This document shows positions 30,754 through 39,219 of a stretch of DNA of 64,000 nt, one piece after another (position 1 is the first letter of the stretch; every line of letters starts with the position of its first letter). The stretch comes from Flavobacteriales bacterium (GTDB taxonomy: Bacteria; Bacteroidota; Bacteroidia; Flavobacteriales_F; PHOS-HE28). Where the stretch lies: positions 124,001-188,000 of the forward strand of contig JAEUTA010000009.1 of assembly GCA_016788205.1 (NCBI GenBank), written 5' to 3'. Position numbers and translations under genes: made by a program. Below the pieces are notes generated by a model. It saw nothing but the letters and a program-made list of their open reading frames with translations, made no database searches and had not been told where the DNA came from.

Positions 30754-32265
30754 ATGCGCCCGATCACCCTTATCCAAATCCTTCTGCTCAGCGCAGCCTG
30801 TTCGGCGCAGCCGGGCTTCAGCGTGGTCCATGTGGGTGCGGCGAATGCTTCCGGAGAGGGGCGCTCCATCTTCGAAACGTCCTACGGCTACTTGGTTTTC
30901 AGTGCTGAAGTGGACCAGAGCAGCGGACTCATTTGGCTGTACACCACACGTTTCGACCCAGCAGGCAACCACTTGGGCGGATACACGTTCAGAAGCCCAC
31001 GTAACCTATCTACTGGACTCGCGGACTGTGTTTCACGCAGCGTCACTGGGAATTTTCACGCCACAGTAGGCAGCTTCTCGAGCGACATGCAGGATACCTT
31101 GTGTATTTATCAGTTCGATGACCAAGGGGACACGATAGCCACTGCATTCGTCCAAGCGGAAGCCTCGCAAGGTTGCCGCGATTGCCTGTCGATCAATGCC
31201 ACGGAAAATTGGGCTTGTGGTTGGTGTACGACGAATACGGACCCCTTGATAGATGTCGCGTGCATCCGTAAGATCGACATCCAAGGTAATGAGATCATCC
31301 GGCGTACTTGGCCGAACATACAACGTTTCAGTACGATCACTCAGGTTGAAGACGAGAGTTTCTTAGTTGGTGGTATCCGATCCTCTATCACCGACAAAAC
31401 CGTTCTGATGAAAGTGAGCGCAGAAGGTGAAGAGATCTGGACCAGATATCTCGGTGGTATCAATCTGCTTGGGGGGGGAAGTGGTCATTCAACGTTAATG
31501 GCGAACGGGAACTACTTGATCGCGGGCTGTTACTTACCACCTGATTCCACCGAAGCTGGTGAGCGGTCTTTCGCGAGCCTGTACTGTTACTCACCCGACG
31601 GCGAACAGTTATGGCGACGAGACTTGCTGTATGGTCGTTACGGAGGAGCGGTACTTAGCCGTGCTGCCACGAATGATGAGTACTGGGTGGTCGGCGGCTA
31701 CTATCAGGTACCACGCGATCCGGATCTCGCAGCGACCATCTGGCGTGTGGACATGAACGGCGACACGCTCTACAGCCGCAAATATTGGTACTACGGTGGC
31801 GAGGGCGCTGTGAATGCGGCCACCTACGGGATCGATACCACCTCGGATGGAGGGCTGGTCCTTACAGGAGTTGCAAGTGAAGGTATGAACGGACAAGAGC
31901 CCTTCAACCACAAAACGTGGATCTTGAAGCTGGACCAGCATGGCTGTTTGGTGCCGGGTTGCCATACCGTGGGTCTGCAGGTCTATGAGCTGGCGTTGCA
32001 AGGTGCCTTGCAGGTAAGCCCGAACCCGACGCACGATATTGTGCGTTTCACCTTGGAGTTGCCCAACGGTTATCCGCTGCAAGGCCATGTGCAAGCGTTG
32101 GTGTTGGATGCACAAGGCAAGGAAGTGGCGCGGCAGAACATCAGTGCCAGTGGCACGCTTGTCTCAGGCGCGATACCCTTGAATGGTCAAGCGGCAGGCT
32201 TGTACTACTTGCACTTCCGTGATGAGGAGAAGTGGCTGGCGGGGCAGAAGGTGGTGGTACAGTGA
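30754..32265 (+). CDS. T9SS-secreted beta-propeller-like surface protein
   Basis: 503 residues: signal peptide (MRPITLIQILLLSAACSAQ), a repeated blade-like region (about 25-400) with recurring TSDGGLVLTGVAS, DESFLVGGIRSS and NDEYWVVGGYY strands that resemble the long-repeat domain found in bacterial delta-60-type proteins, and a T9SS type-A sorting domain (ALQVSPNPTHDIVRFTLEL to GQKVVVQ). Contains an 8-G run (31471-31478) in frame as LGGGSG. Likely a surface-exposed protein; ligand unknown. Follows the beta-helix gene by 48 bp. Confidence 0.82.
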   Translation: MRPITLIQILLLSAACSAQPGFSVVHVGAANASGEGRSIFETSYGYLVFSAEVDQSSGLIWLYTTRFDPAGNHLGGYTFRSPRNLSTGLADCVSRSVTGNFHATVGSFSSDMQDTLCIYQFDDQGDTIATAFVQAEASQGCRDCLSINATENWACGWCTTNTDPLIDVACIRKIDIQGNEIIRRTWPNIQRFSTITQVEDESFLVGGIRSSITDKTVLMKVSAEGEEIWTRYLGGINLLGGGSGHSTLMANGNYLIAGCYLPPDSTEAGERSFASLYCYSPDGEQLWRRDLLYGRYGGAVLSRAATNDEYWVVGGYYQVPRDPDLAATIWRVDMNGDTLYSRKYWYYGGEGAVNAATYGIDTTSDGGLVLTGVASEGMNGQEPFNHKTWILKLDQHGCLVPGCHTVGLQVYELALQGALQVSPNPTHDIVRFTLELPNGYPLQGHVQALVLDAQGKEVARQNISASGTLVSGAIPLNGQAAGLYYLHFRDEEKWLAGQKVVVQ

Positions 32266-32318
32266 ACGAGGGGCGGTCTGCAAAGTGTGCCTGCCTTGAC
32301 CACTGGCCGTTCTGCGCC

Positions 32319-32987
32319 CTACCACCCCGGTCCGCTATCCGGAGCCTTCCGTAACCGCGTGCTGAAACCCATGCCGATCACGAGGTATTGCATCTGCCGT
32401 GCCTCGTAGCGCTCCGGACGCCCCGGGAAACCCTCGGTAAGTCCGAGGTCGGGGGCACCGAACGTGATGCCATCCGTCTCATAACCCAAGGTGAGGCCGA
32501 ATGCCAGGTTGTCCGATGCATGGATGTAGTATCCTGTACCGATGCCCCAATGCAGTCCCGAACGCTGGGAGTCTCCGCAGGTGGGGCAGCTGAACGCGTA
32601 GGTGCTGGAGCCCACACGGGCGTTGAACTCGTAGAAGGTGCGCTCGCTCGTGTAGCGCTCGTAAGCTAGCTTGCCATACAGCGCCAGCCTGCGGATCTCT
32701 CCGGTAGTGACCAACGGGGCCAGCGCACGTTCGTTGATCTGGAACCAAGTCATCTTCCCTCCCACACCCAGGCCTAGTCCCTTGTAGATGGGGAACTGGA
32801 TCAAGCCGTCGATCTGGCCCACGCTTTCGGTAACGGCTTCGAAAAGCGGATTGCCCAATGGGACGGGCAGGATGAGGTTGCCCTTGATGGTCGAGGAGAC
32901 ATCCGGCGACCGCTCCTTCTTCTGCGCATATCCACCGAAGGAAAACAGGACGGTGAACAACGAAAGGAAGAGGTGCCGCAAGATCAT
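32319..32987 (-). CDS. outer-membrane beta-barrel-like protein
   Basis: 222 residues with signal peptide (MILRHLFLSLFTVLFSFGGYAQ). Alternating strands with aromatic girdle residues (GLGVGGKMTWFQINE, LALYGKLAYERYTSE, FYEFNARVG, LHWGIGTGYYIHASD, LAFGLTLGYETDG) indicate an 8-10-stranded barrel. A CPTCGD pair of cysteines near residue 135 could form a disulfide in an exposed loop. Last gene of a three-gene minus-strand operon, overlapping the preceding gene by 4 bp. Confidence 0.72.
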   Translation of the reverse strand: MILRHLFLSLFTVLFSFGGYAQKKERSPDVSSTIKGNLILPVPLGNPLFEAVTESVGQIDGLIQFPIYKGLGLGVGGKMTWFQINERALAPLVTTGEIRRLALYGKLAYERYTSERTFYEFNARVGSSTYAFSCPTCGDSQRSGLHWGIGTGYYIHASDNLAFGLTLGYETDGITFGAPDLGLTEGFPGRPERYEARQMQYLVIGMGFSTRLRKAPDSGPGW

Positions 32988-33373
32988 GCCTGTTGAAGAC
33001 GGAACTGACGCACGGTCCGTTGTGTGGCGGTGGCCATCTCCAGGAAATAGGTGCCGTCGGCCAAGGTCGGTAGTGTCCGTTCCAAGGTTCGTGTGCCGGT
33101 ACTCACCGGTTCTTCGCTCCAGGTATGGAACGGTTCGTGGCTGCTATCGAGCAGGCGGGTTCGTATCACTTGGTCGCTGGGCAGTTTCAGTTCAACGAGG
33201 AGACGTGCAGGATGGTATGCCAGCTGTATACCCAACAGTTCGGCGTGCGGGGGCGCTGGCATATCCTCGGCGAGCACCCGTTGGCGGAAGCGGCGCCACA
33301 GGATCACCACCACCAACACGCTCAGCGTGATCAACAGCGCGGTGCGCACGTTCAGGATATCCTTCTCGCTCAT
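32984..33373 (-). CDS. membrane-anchored small beta-sandwich protein
   Basis: 129 residues: one N-terminal membrane helix (ALLITLSVLVVVILWRRF) and an extracytoplasmic or cytoplasmic domain whose strands (LLVELKLPSDQVIRTRLLDSSH, LERTLPTLADGTYFLEMATA, RTVRQFRLQQA) follow the pattern of T9SS C-terminal domains. It is translationally coupled to both neighbours by 4-bp overlaps. No homologue recognised; function unknown. Confidence 0.62.
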   Translation of the reverse strand: MSEKDILNVRTALLITLSVLVVVILWRRFRQRVLAEDMPAPPHAELLGIQLAYHPARLLVELKLPSDQVIRTRLLDSSHEPFHTWSEEPVSTGTRTLERTLPTLADGTYFLEMATATQRTVRQFRLQQA

Positions 33374-33645
33374 AGGGTGATCACGCCCGGGATCTCCGAG
33401 GCTTTGTCGTACCGTGCCACTACGTCATCGGCGTTCATCATCACTTCCTTCACCGTAATGCTGAGGTATTTGCCGGAGGAACTGTACTTCCTCAGGATCT
33501 CACTCTCGGGAGGGAACAAGGACACCAGCTTTTCCAACCGCTCCTTCTCCGGCTCGAAGATGAACTTATACATGTACACCGACGGCCATTCGTGTACCTT
33601 TTCCAAGGCCAGCCGCAGTTTGTCTTTCGCTTCGTCGCTTAACAT
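33370..33645 (-). CDS. DUF493 (YbeD-like) family protein
   Basis: 91 residues. The segment FIFEPEKERLEKLVSLFP and the closing SSSGKYLSITVKEVMMNADDVVARYDKASEIPGVITL are the DUF493 pattern (small ferredoxin-like fold, implicated elsewhere in regulating lipoate metabolism without firm proof). Start at 33645 (MLSDEAKDKLRLALEK) fits family length; a longer frame upstream reads as non-coding. First gene of the operon with the two envelope proteins, overlapping the next by 4 bp. A -7 box TACCTTTG lies at 33658-33665 on the minus strand, 12 nt before the ATG. Confidence 0.85.
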   Translation of the reverse strand: MLSDEAKDKLRLALEKVHEWPSVYMYKFIFEPEKERLEKLVSLFPPESEILRKYSSSGKYLSITVKEVMMNADDVVARYDKASEIPGVITL

Positions 33646-33657
33646 GGATGAACTTTG

Positions 33658-33665
33658 CAAAGGTA
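33658..33665 (-). promoter_or_regulatory. putative -7 box TACCTTTG for the DUF493 operon
   Basis: Exact match to TAnnTTTG on the minus strand, 12 nt upstream of the DUF493 ATG, predicting a leader of only a few bases. No -33 TTTG at the expected distance. Confidence 0.4.
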
Positions 33666-33727
33666 GCCCCGCCCGCATGAACCTTTCCCCCGACCGCGTG
33701 TACGGGGTATCACATCTGCATACAGCC

Positions 33728-34852
33728 ATGTCCGTTTTACGCTTCGTCTTGCTTCCGATCATCCTTGCGCCCGTGCTGGGAATGGGGCAGGCCGGCGCTG
33801 AAAAGACCCTGGAAGAACAGCAGCAAGCACCCCTGCTGGCTGAGCCTTACCAAGGGGGATGGAGCGTGCCTCCGGATGCGAACGAGACGAAAGAAACGAA
33901 GTCCGTTCAGCTGGATGAAGCGGAGGAACGCAGTGCTGGGAGCCAACTGGATGCGCTCCGTTGGGAACGCAATGTTTCCCTGGCCAGGAACGCTGGGGCG
34001 ATACCGGTACAGGACCGCGCGCATCTCGTGGACCTGGCTTTGGAGCTTAACGCCACGGCGCCGAACACCTTTGAGGCGCATATGGCCAACTACTACACGC
34101 AGTTCCCCGCCCCTGCTGCTTTCGAGGAACTCGACCTGGCCAGTGCGAAGGACCAACGGCGCGAAGAGTTGATAGCCCCGCAATTGGCCAATGCAGCCCG
34201 AAAGGATGACAAGGCCGAACTGATGGAGCGTGCGAAGGACATGAAAGTGCGCGGCCGGATCGCTCCTCCGCTCTACAAGGTGGCCGAAGACATCATGTCC
34301 TCCGTGGAACCTGGTGCAGTGCTCTTCGCGGCTGGCGAGATGGATGCCTACCCGCTGTGGGTGGAGCAGTTCGCCAATGGTAAGCACACGGATATGCTGG
34401 TGGTGGATGAACGCCTGTTGGCCGATGCAGCATACCGGAAGCGTATTTGGGAACACACGAAAGCGCGCGGTGCGGTCCCGGGTGAAGCAGGGTTCATCGC
34501 CAGCCTTTCCACGGCCACGGACAGGCCCATCTTCCTGTCGCTCGCCCTTGGCCCCAAAGCGTTGGGACCGTTGAAGGACAAGCTTTATGTGACCGGTCTC
34601 GCCATGCGCCTGAGCCACGGCACGGTGGACAACATCCCCTTGCTCGAAGCGCGTTGGGATCGGCTGAAGAAACCGCTCGATGCAGGACCACTTTCCAAGA
34701 ATTACCTGGTGCCCGGCGCGGTGCTCCTCACCCACTATCGCGCCATCGGCGATGAAGCGCGGGCGTCCAGGCTTGAGCACGAGTTGCGCGCCATGGCCGA
34801 ACGCCTGGGAGCCACGAGCACGTTGGTGAAAAGCGGCATCTTCCAGCACTGA
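33728..34852 (+). CDS. exported protein with a soluble DUF2723-C-terminal-like domain
   Basis: 374 residues: signal peptide (MSVLRFVLLPIILAPVLGMGQAGA), a low-complexity acidic stretch (EEQQQAPLLAE...), then a helical part. About residues 205-320 resemble the soluble C-terminal part of DUF2723 (protein O-mannosyltransferase-like) enzymes: VLFAAGEMDAYPLWVEQFANG corresponds to the family's ILFTNGDNDTYPLWY-type stretch, and PIFLSLALGPKALGPLKDKLYVTGLAMRLSH to its P-I-Y-F-A...L-x-x-E-G-L-A-Y-R-L stretch. The membrane glycosyltransferase half is absent. ATG 33728 chosen for the signal peptide; ATG 33677 is possible. Ends 3 bp before the sigma factor gene. Confidence 0.7.
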   Translation: MSVLRFVLLPIILAPVLGMGQAGAEKTLEEQQQAPLLAEPYQGGWSVPPDANETKETKSVQLDEAEERSAGSQLDALRWERNVSLARNAGAIPVQDRAHLVDLALELNATAPNTFEAHMANYYTQFPAPAAFEELDLASAKDQRREELIAPQLANAARKDDKAELMERAKDMKVRGRIAPPLYKVAEDIMSSVEPGAVLFAAGEMDAYPLWVEQFANGKHTDMLVVDERLLADAAYRKRIWEHTKARGAVPGEAGFIASLSTATDRPIFLSLALGPKALGPLKDKLYVTGLAMRLSHGTVDNIPLLEARWDRLKKPLDAGPLSKNYLVPGAVLLTHYRAIGDEARASRLEHELRAMAERLGATSTLVKSGIFQH

Positions 34853-34855
34853 CCC

Positions 34856-35470
34856 ATGGCGCTCTTCGGCACTGAATATGGCAAGCTGGGTGATGAGCGC
34901 CTGATGGAACTGGTCGTTGGTGGCGACGAGAAGGCTTTCGCCACCATCTACGATCGCTACCACCGCCGCCTGTTGAGCTACTTCCATCGCATGCTCTGGA
35001 GCGATCGTGAGAAGGCGCAGGATTTCCTGCAGGACCTGTTCACCAAGCTCGCCACGCGCCCGCAGAGTTACGATCCGGCACGTCCGTTCCAGACCTGGCT
35101 CTTCAGCGTGGCCAACAACATGTGCAAGAACGCTTACCGCCACGAAGTAGTGGTGCGCGAAGCGGCGGCCCACATGCGCAACGGTGTGGATCGGGAGGAA
35201 GCCGTTGGCGGTATCGGTGTGGACCGCGAACATTTCCGCGACCGCTTGGATGAGGAACTGGACAAGCTGGACCCGGATCACAAGGCGACCTTCGTGATGC
35301 GGTTCCACGAGGATATGCCCATCAAAGAGATCGCGTCGGCGTTCGGTTGCAGCGAAGGAACCGTGAAGAGCCGCATATTCTACACCTTGAAGAAACTGGC
35401 CGAACGCATGAAAGAGTTCGACCCCAACGCACTGGTACCCCATGGAACGGCACGAGCGATACGACCCTGA
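34856..35470 (+). CDS. ECF-type RNA polymerase sigma factor
   Basis: 204 residues. Region 2 about 20-90 (AFATIYDRYHRRLLSYFHRML, AQDFLQDLFTKLATRP, PFQTWLFSVANNMCKNAYR) and region 4 about 140-190 (DHKATFVMRFHEDMPIKEIASAFGCSEGTVKSRIFYTLKKLAE, a clear helix-turn-helix). Directs polymerase to a stress or envelope regulon that cannot be read from the window. Three bases after the DUF2723-like gene and overlapping the putative anti-sigma gene by 29 bp. Confidence 0.93.
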   Translation: MALFGTEYGKLGDERLMELVVGGDEKAFATIYDRYHRRLLSYFHRMLWSDREKAQDFLQDLFTKLATRPQSYDPARPFQTWLFSVANNMCKNAYRHEVVVREAAAHMRNGVDREEAVGGIGVDREHFRDRLDEELDKLDPDHKATFVMRFHEDMPIKEIASAFGCSEGTVKSRIFYTLKKLAERMKEFDPNALVPHGTARAIRP

Positions 35471-36383
35471 GGACATCGAAAGCCTGCTCTCCGAGCGGAC
35501 CTTCGATGAGTTGTTGCCCGATGAGCGCGCCTTCGTGCTACGTCACCTGAGCGACCGTGATGAGTATGAACGCATGCGCGCACTGCTTCACTACGTGCGC
35601 CCCGATGAGCGTGAACGTGGCACCGTAGAGCCGGATGAACGTGTGAAGCACGATGTAATGGCTGCTTTCCGGGCCCAACAGCGACCGCAATGGCGTATCT
35701 GGTTGAACACCGTGGCCGCCTGGCTTGCACCGGGTGATGCGGCAGCCATGTGGCGCCCGGCGCTGGCGTTGGGTTCCTTGGCATTGCTGATCGTCGGTGG
35801 CGTGGCCGTGACGCGCCAGTTCAGTGGAGCTTCGGAGAACGCCATGGTGGCCGAACTGAAGAAGGCGGAGCAGCACGCCCCGGCTCCGCCTGCAGACATC
35901 AACACGGATAACGCAGCTGTACCGGTCGCGACAGAAGAGACCAAGAACGACCCGGCGGCCGAGGTGGATGGACCGGCTGTGGTGAACGTGCGGGTACCTT
36001 ACGCGGCGGACAGCGGCTCTGCGGATGGCGAACGGGAAGCTACAATGGCGTATGATGCTGGTACTGCTGCCGAAGCGGAGTCCGTTAACGAGGACGCGGC
36101 CTTCTTCGCGCCGGTGGTGGAGGATGCGAGATCCAAGCCTGTGGGCACGACCGTCTCCGGAGCCGCCGCCACGGAGACACTTTCACATGTCGTCACTGCG
36201 AATGAACTGGCCGGTAACATGAGCACCACGAACGCCACCGGCCGCGTAGTGTTGAAGGATGTGAGCGCTGCGGCGAAGTCGACCAGCAAGACACGCGCGA
36301 AGGCGGAGCAACCACGAACGATGGCTAGCCGAAGTGTGGCCCAGGATCCCCGGGTGTTGGATCTGGTGACCGCCGGATGGTGA
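35442..36383 (+). CDS. putative membrane-bound anti-sigma factor
   Basis: 313 residues. Acidic helical cytoplasmic N-domain (1-100; RYDPEDIESLLSERTFDELLPDE), one membrane helix (about 105-123, PALALGSLALLIVGGVAV), then a long low-complexity Ala/Glu/Thr-rich extracytoplasmic tail (130-313). The zinc-binding H-x3-C-x2-C of classical anti-sigma domains is absent. Assigned by topology and by its start inside the sigma gene (29-bp overlap), the usual arrangement for a sigma/anti-sigma pair. The tail may sense envelope state. Function is inferred. Confidence 0.72.
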   Translation: MERHERYDPEDIESLLSERTFDELLPDERAFVLRHLSDRDEYERMRALLHYVRPDERERGTVEPDERVKHDVMAAFRAQQRPQWRIWLNTVAAWLAPGDAAAMWRPALALGSLALLIVGGVAVTRQFSGASENAMVAELKKAEQHAPAPPADINTDNAAVPVATEETKNDPAAEVDGPAVVNVRVPYAADSGSADGEREATMAYDAGTAAEAESVNEDAAFFAPVVEDARSKPVGTTVSGAAATETLSHVVTANELAGNMSTTNATGRVVLKDVSAAAKSTSKTRAKAEQPRTMASRSVAQDPRVLDLVTAGW

Positions 36384-36386
36384 TGC

Positions 36387-36731
36387 TCACTGAACCATGA
36401 AGCCCTGCGTGATCGTGAAATCACGCGCCTCTACCGTAATGGTGGCCGCTCCTTTCGGTAGCATGCCCTTATCGAACCGGCGGACGAGTTCTTCCGTCAT
36501 CGCCTTACCTTCTTCCACATAGACCGTCTTTCCCTTGGCATCTTTCACCACCAGATGCACGTTGCCGATCTTGCGATGATGGAGAATGTTCACCTGGACC
36601 AATCCGGAAGCACGCGTGCACTCCACGGAAACCGTGGCCTTCTTCTCATCAGGATGGCTGGGAGCCATCGCCGAGGAACTGGCCAACACCGCACAAACCG
36701 CGGCAAGTACCAAGGTGATACGTAGCGTCAT
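36387..36731 (-). CDS. small secreted beta-sandwich protein
   Basis: 114 residues: signal peptide (MTLRITLVLAAVCAVLASSSA) and one compact domain, GLVQVNILHHRKIGNVHLVVKDAKGKTVY... FDKGMLPKGAATITVEARDFTITQGFMVQ, whose strand order and K-D-A-K-G-K turn resemble a T9SS sorting domain or DUF3244-like fold. Start at ATG 36729-36731 gives the signal peptide; longer frame upstream overlaps the asparaginase gene out of phase. 41 bp downstream of the asparaginase gene on the same strand but with its own good promoter. Confidence 0.68.
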   Translation of the reverse strand: MTLRITLVLAAVCAVLASSSAMAPSHPDEKKATVSVECTRASGLVQVNILHHRKIGNVHLVVKDAKGKTVYVEEGKAMTEELVRRFDKGMLPKGAATITVEARDFTITQGFMVQ

Positions 36732-36737
36732 GTCAGT

Positions 36738-36767
36738 CAAAGATACGATCCCTGGCAACCTGTGCAA
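36738..36767 (-). promoter_or_regulatory. Bacteroidota-type promoter, predicted leaderless transcript
   Basis: On the minus strand TTG (36767-36765), 19 bp spacer, then TATCTTTG (36745-36738), an exact -7 consensus with correct spacing. Only 6 nt separate it from the ATG of the small secreted protein, so transcription would start at or next to the start codon. Confidence 0.6.
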
Positions 36768-36772
36768 GATCC

Positions 36773-37768
36773 CTAGGCCCATTCCCGATCGAATCCCGCA
36801 TCGCGCAGTTCGCTCTTTTCGCCCGTGCGAAGGGCGTAGTTGAAGCCCCTGTACACGCTCCAAGCGCCGACGGTGCCGTCTTTCCGGATGGCAAGGAACC
36901 CGACTTGGGCATCCTTCATGCCTGGATTCTGTTTGATGATGCGGCGTACCGCTTCTTGGCACGCTGCCGTGGGCTCCATGCCATGGCGCATCAGCTCCAC
37001 CACGGTGTGGCTGCCCGCTGTGCGGATCACGAGTTCACCGATACCGGTGGCACAGGCAGCGCCCACTTCACCATCTACGAATAACCCGGCCCCGATGATG
37101 GGGCTATCCCCCACCCGGCCATGAACCTTGAAAGCCATTCCGCTGGTGGTACAGGAACCAGCCAAACGACCGTTGGCGTCAAGGGCGATCATACCGATGG
37201 TGTCGTGGTTCTCGATGTTCACGATCGGCTTGTATTCTCCTTTCTTCAACCACTCCAGCCATTTGGCCTTCACCTCCGGGATCTCCACGTCGCGCGCGAC
37301 GAACCCGTTCTCGCTGGCCCAACGCTCCGCACCGGCACCCACGAGCAGCACGTGCGGTGTGCGTTCCATAACTGCCCGGGCTATGCTGATGGGATGCTCG
37401 TAGCGCTGTACGAACGCCACGGCCCCGGCCCGCCCTTCATGGTCCTGGATACAGGCATCCAGGGTGACATGGCCATCGCGATCGGGCATGCCCCCCAAGC
37501 CAACGCTGCGGTTGCTGAAGTCGCTCTCCACCACCGCCACGCCTTGTTCAACGGCATCAAGCACGTTCCCGCCGCTGCTAAGCACCTCCCAAGCTTTGGC
37601 ATTGGCTTGAATACCATGCTCCCAGGTGCTTAGAACGATCGGCCCTTTCAGTCGCGGGGAAGCTTCACCTACCGTTGCGGGGTCGTTCGCGGGCTCTGAT
37701 GTGCAGGCCGTGGCGAAGGCTGCGGTACCTACGAGACCGATCTTGAGGAAGTGGCGGCGATCCTGCAT
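36773..37768 (-). CDS. N4-(beta-N-acetylglucosaminyl)-L-asparaginase
   Basis: 331 residues, Ntn-hydrolase of the glycosylasparaginase group; cleaves the GlcNAc-Asn bond left after N-glycoprotein digestion. The precursor self-cleaves before Thr190 in NHDTIGMIALD; GRVGDSPIIGAGLFVD and CATGIGELVIR shape the substrate pocket. The N-terminus MQDRRHFLKIGLVGTAAFATACTSE combines a twin-arginine motif with a lipobox, so it is predicted to be exported by Tat and lipid-anchored. Divergent from the sugar MFS gene (38 bp), part of a glycan-catabolic region with GH92 and GH2 enzymes. Confidence 0.92.
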   Translation of the reverse strand: MQDRRHFLKIGLVGTAAFATACTSEPANDPATVGEASPRLKGPIVLSTWEHGIQANAKAWEVLSSGGNVLDAVEQGVAVVESDFSNRSVGLGGMPDRDGHVTLDACIQDHEGRAGAVAFVQRYEHPISIARAVMERTPHVLLVGAGAERWASENGFVARDVEIPEVKAKWLEWLKKGEYKPIVNIENHDTIGMIALDANGRLAGSCTTSGMAFKVHGRVGDSPIIGAGLFVDGEVGAACATGIGELVIRTAGSHTVVELMRHGMEPTAACQEAVRRIIKQNPGMKDAQVGFLAIRKDGTVGAWSVYRGFNYALRTGEKSELRDAGFDREWA

Positions 37769-37780
37769 GGTGGTGGTTGC

Positions 37781-37801
37781 GAAAGCTAACGACCATATTT
37801 G
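37781..37801. promoter_or_regulatory. overlapping divergent -7 boxes, asparaginase and sugar transporter
   Basis: On the minus strand TAGCTTTC (37788-37781) lies 12 nt before the asparaginase ATG. On the plus strand CATATTTG (37794-37801) lies 5 nt before the transporter ATG, predicting a leaderless mRNA there. The boxes are 5 bp apart, so the two units may compete for polymerase or share control. Confidence 0.35.
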
Positions 37802-37806
37802 TCGCT

Positions 37807-39219
37807 ATGATGCAGGGCACCACCGTTCGATCCGCTGACCGCTCAACGAATGCCAACGGTGCGCTTGCCGTTCTCACCTCCCTGTTCTTCCTCTGGGGGT
37901 TCATCACCGTTCTGAACGATGTACTGGTGCCGCACTGGAAAGAGTTGTTCCAACTCTCCTATGCCCAAAGTCTGTTGGTGCAGTTCTGCTTCTTCGGTGC
38001 GTATTTCATCGGGTCGCTGGTCTATTATTTCATCTCCATCGCTTCCGGCGACCCTATTGAGCGTATCGGCTATAAGCGGGGCTTGATGGTCGGGCTGGGG
38101 CTATCCGCCCTGGGTTGCGCGCTCTTCGCACCGGCCAGTTACCTGCACAGCTATGCAGCCCATTTGGTGGCCTTATTCGTGCTGGGTTTGGGCTTCACGG
38201 TACTGCAGATCGCGGCCAATCCTTTCGTAGCCATCATAGGGCCAGCGGAAAGCGCCAGCAGCCGGTTGAACCTTGCCCAGGCCTTCAATTCTCTCGGGAC
38301 CACGTTAGCTCCGCTCATCGGGGGCTGGCTCATCTTCGATCAAGTGGACCCATCCGCGGCGGTCCGCATGCCTTATATAGGCCTGGCCATGCTACTGGCG
38401 CTCATCGCGTTGGTGGTGCGTGCTTCGCGCCTACCCGAGCCAGCCCGCGCTGAGCGTTCAATGGATAGCAACGCCATGCGCCACCCCCAGTTACGCTGGG
38501 GCATGGTGGCCATATTCTGTTACGTGGGTGCGGAAGTAGCCGTGGGTAGTCTCATCATCGGTTTCCTGGGCCTGACCGGTGTGATGGGGCTTGACGAAGA
38601 GGTAGCGAAGCACTACCTGAGCTTGTATTGGGGTGGCGCCATGACCGGGCGGTTCCTCGGTGCTGTAGCGCTGAATGCGGCCATGCCGTTCACGCGCAAG
38701 CTCGCTTCCATGCTGGTGATCGGTGCAGCGATGTTCGGGCTGCTGATGCTCTTGAACGCCACCGGGCCGGTCTCCGTTGTGGACTTCTGGCCCATGGCCC
38801 TATTGATCCTCGGCAACATCGCCGTGGCCCTGTTAGCGAGGGAGAATGCCGGAAGGGCCATGGGAATGTTCGCCGCTGTGGCCGTTGCGCTTCTCGTAGC
38901 CGTGGTCGTCGCGGATGGCCAGGTCGCCGCTTGGGCCATCATCGCCATCGGACTGTTCAACTCCATCCTCTGGAGTAACATCTTCACCCTTTCCATCGCT
39001 GGCCTTGGCAGCGACACCGCACAAGGTTCAAGCTTGCTGGTCATGATGATCCTCGGTGGCGCACTGACCCCTTGGGCGCAGGCCTCGATCATCGACCTGA
39101 TCGGTGCCAGCAGCGGCACGGAACGTGGTTTCCACCTCAGTTTCATTCTGCCCCTTGCCTGTTACGCCTATCTGGTGTGGTATGGTCTTCGGGGATCAAC
39201 CTTACGCAGCAACGCATGA
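37807..39219 (+). CDS. sugar MFS transporter, FucP/GluP family
   Basis: 470 residues, about 12 membrane helices. Opening LTSLFFLWGFITVLNDVLVPHWKELFQLSY is the FucP/GluP signature, followed by GSLVYYFISIASGDPIERIGYKRGLMVGL (inter-helix loop) and LQIAANPFVAIIGPAESASSRLNLAQAFNSLGTTLAPLIGG. Imports a hexose (glucose, mannose, GlcNAc or fucose) by proton symport across the inner membrane. Start at ATG 37807 (a second ATG follows). Stop overlaps the ROK gene start (ATGA), so transporter and kinase are co-translated. Confidence 0.92.
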   Translation: MMQGTTVRSADRSTNANGALAVLTSLFFLWGFITVLNDVLVPHWKELFQLSYAQSLLVQFCFFGAYFIGSLVYYFISIASGDPIERIGYKRGLMVGLGLSALGCALFAPASYLHSYAAHLVALFVLGLGFTVLQIAANPFVAIIGPAESASSRLNLAQAFNSLGTTLAPLIGGWLIFDQVDPSAAVRMPYIGLAMLLALIALVVRASRLPEPARAERSMDSNAMRHPQLRWGMVAIFCYVGAEVAVGSLIIGFLGLTGVMGLDEEVAKHYLSLYWGGAMTGRFLGAVALNAAMPFTRKLASMLVIGAAMFGLLMLLNATGPVSVVDFWPMALLILGNIAVALLARENAGRAMGMFAAVAVALLVAVVVADGQVAAWAIIAIGLFNSILWSNIFTLSIAGLGSDTAQGSSLLVMMILGGALTPWAQASIIDLIGASSGTERGFHLSFILPLACYAYLVWYGLRGSTLRSNA

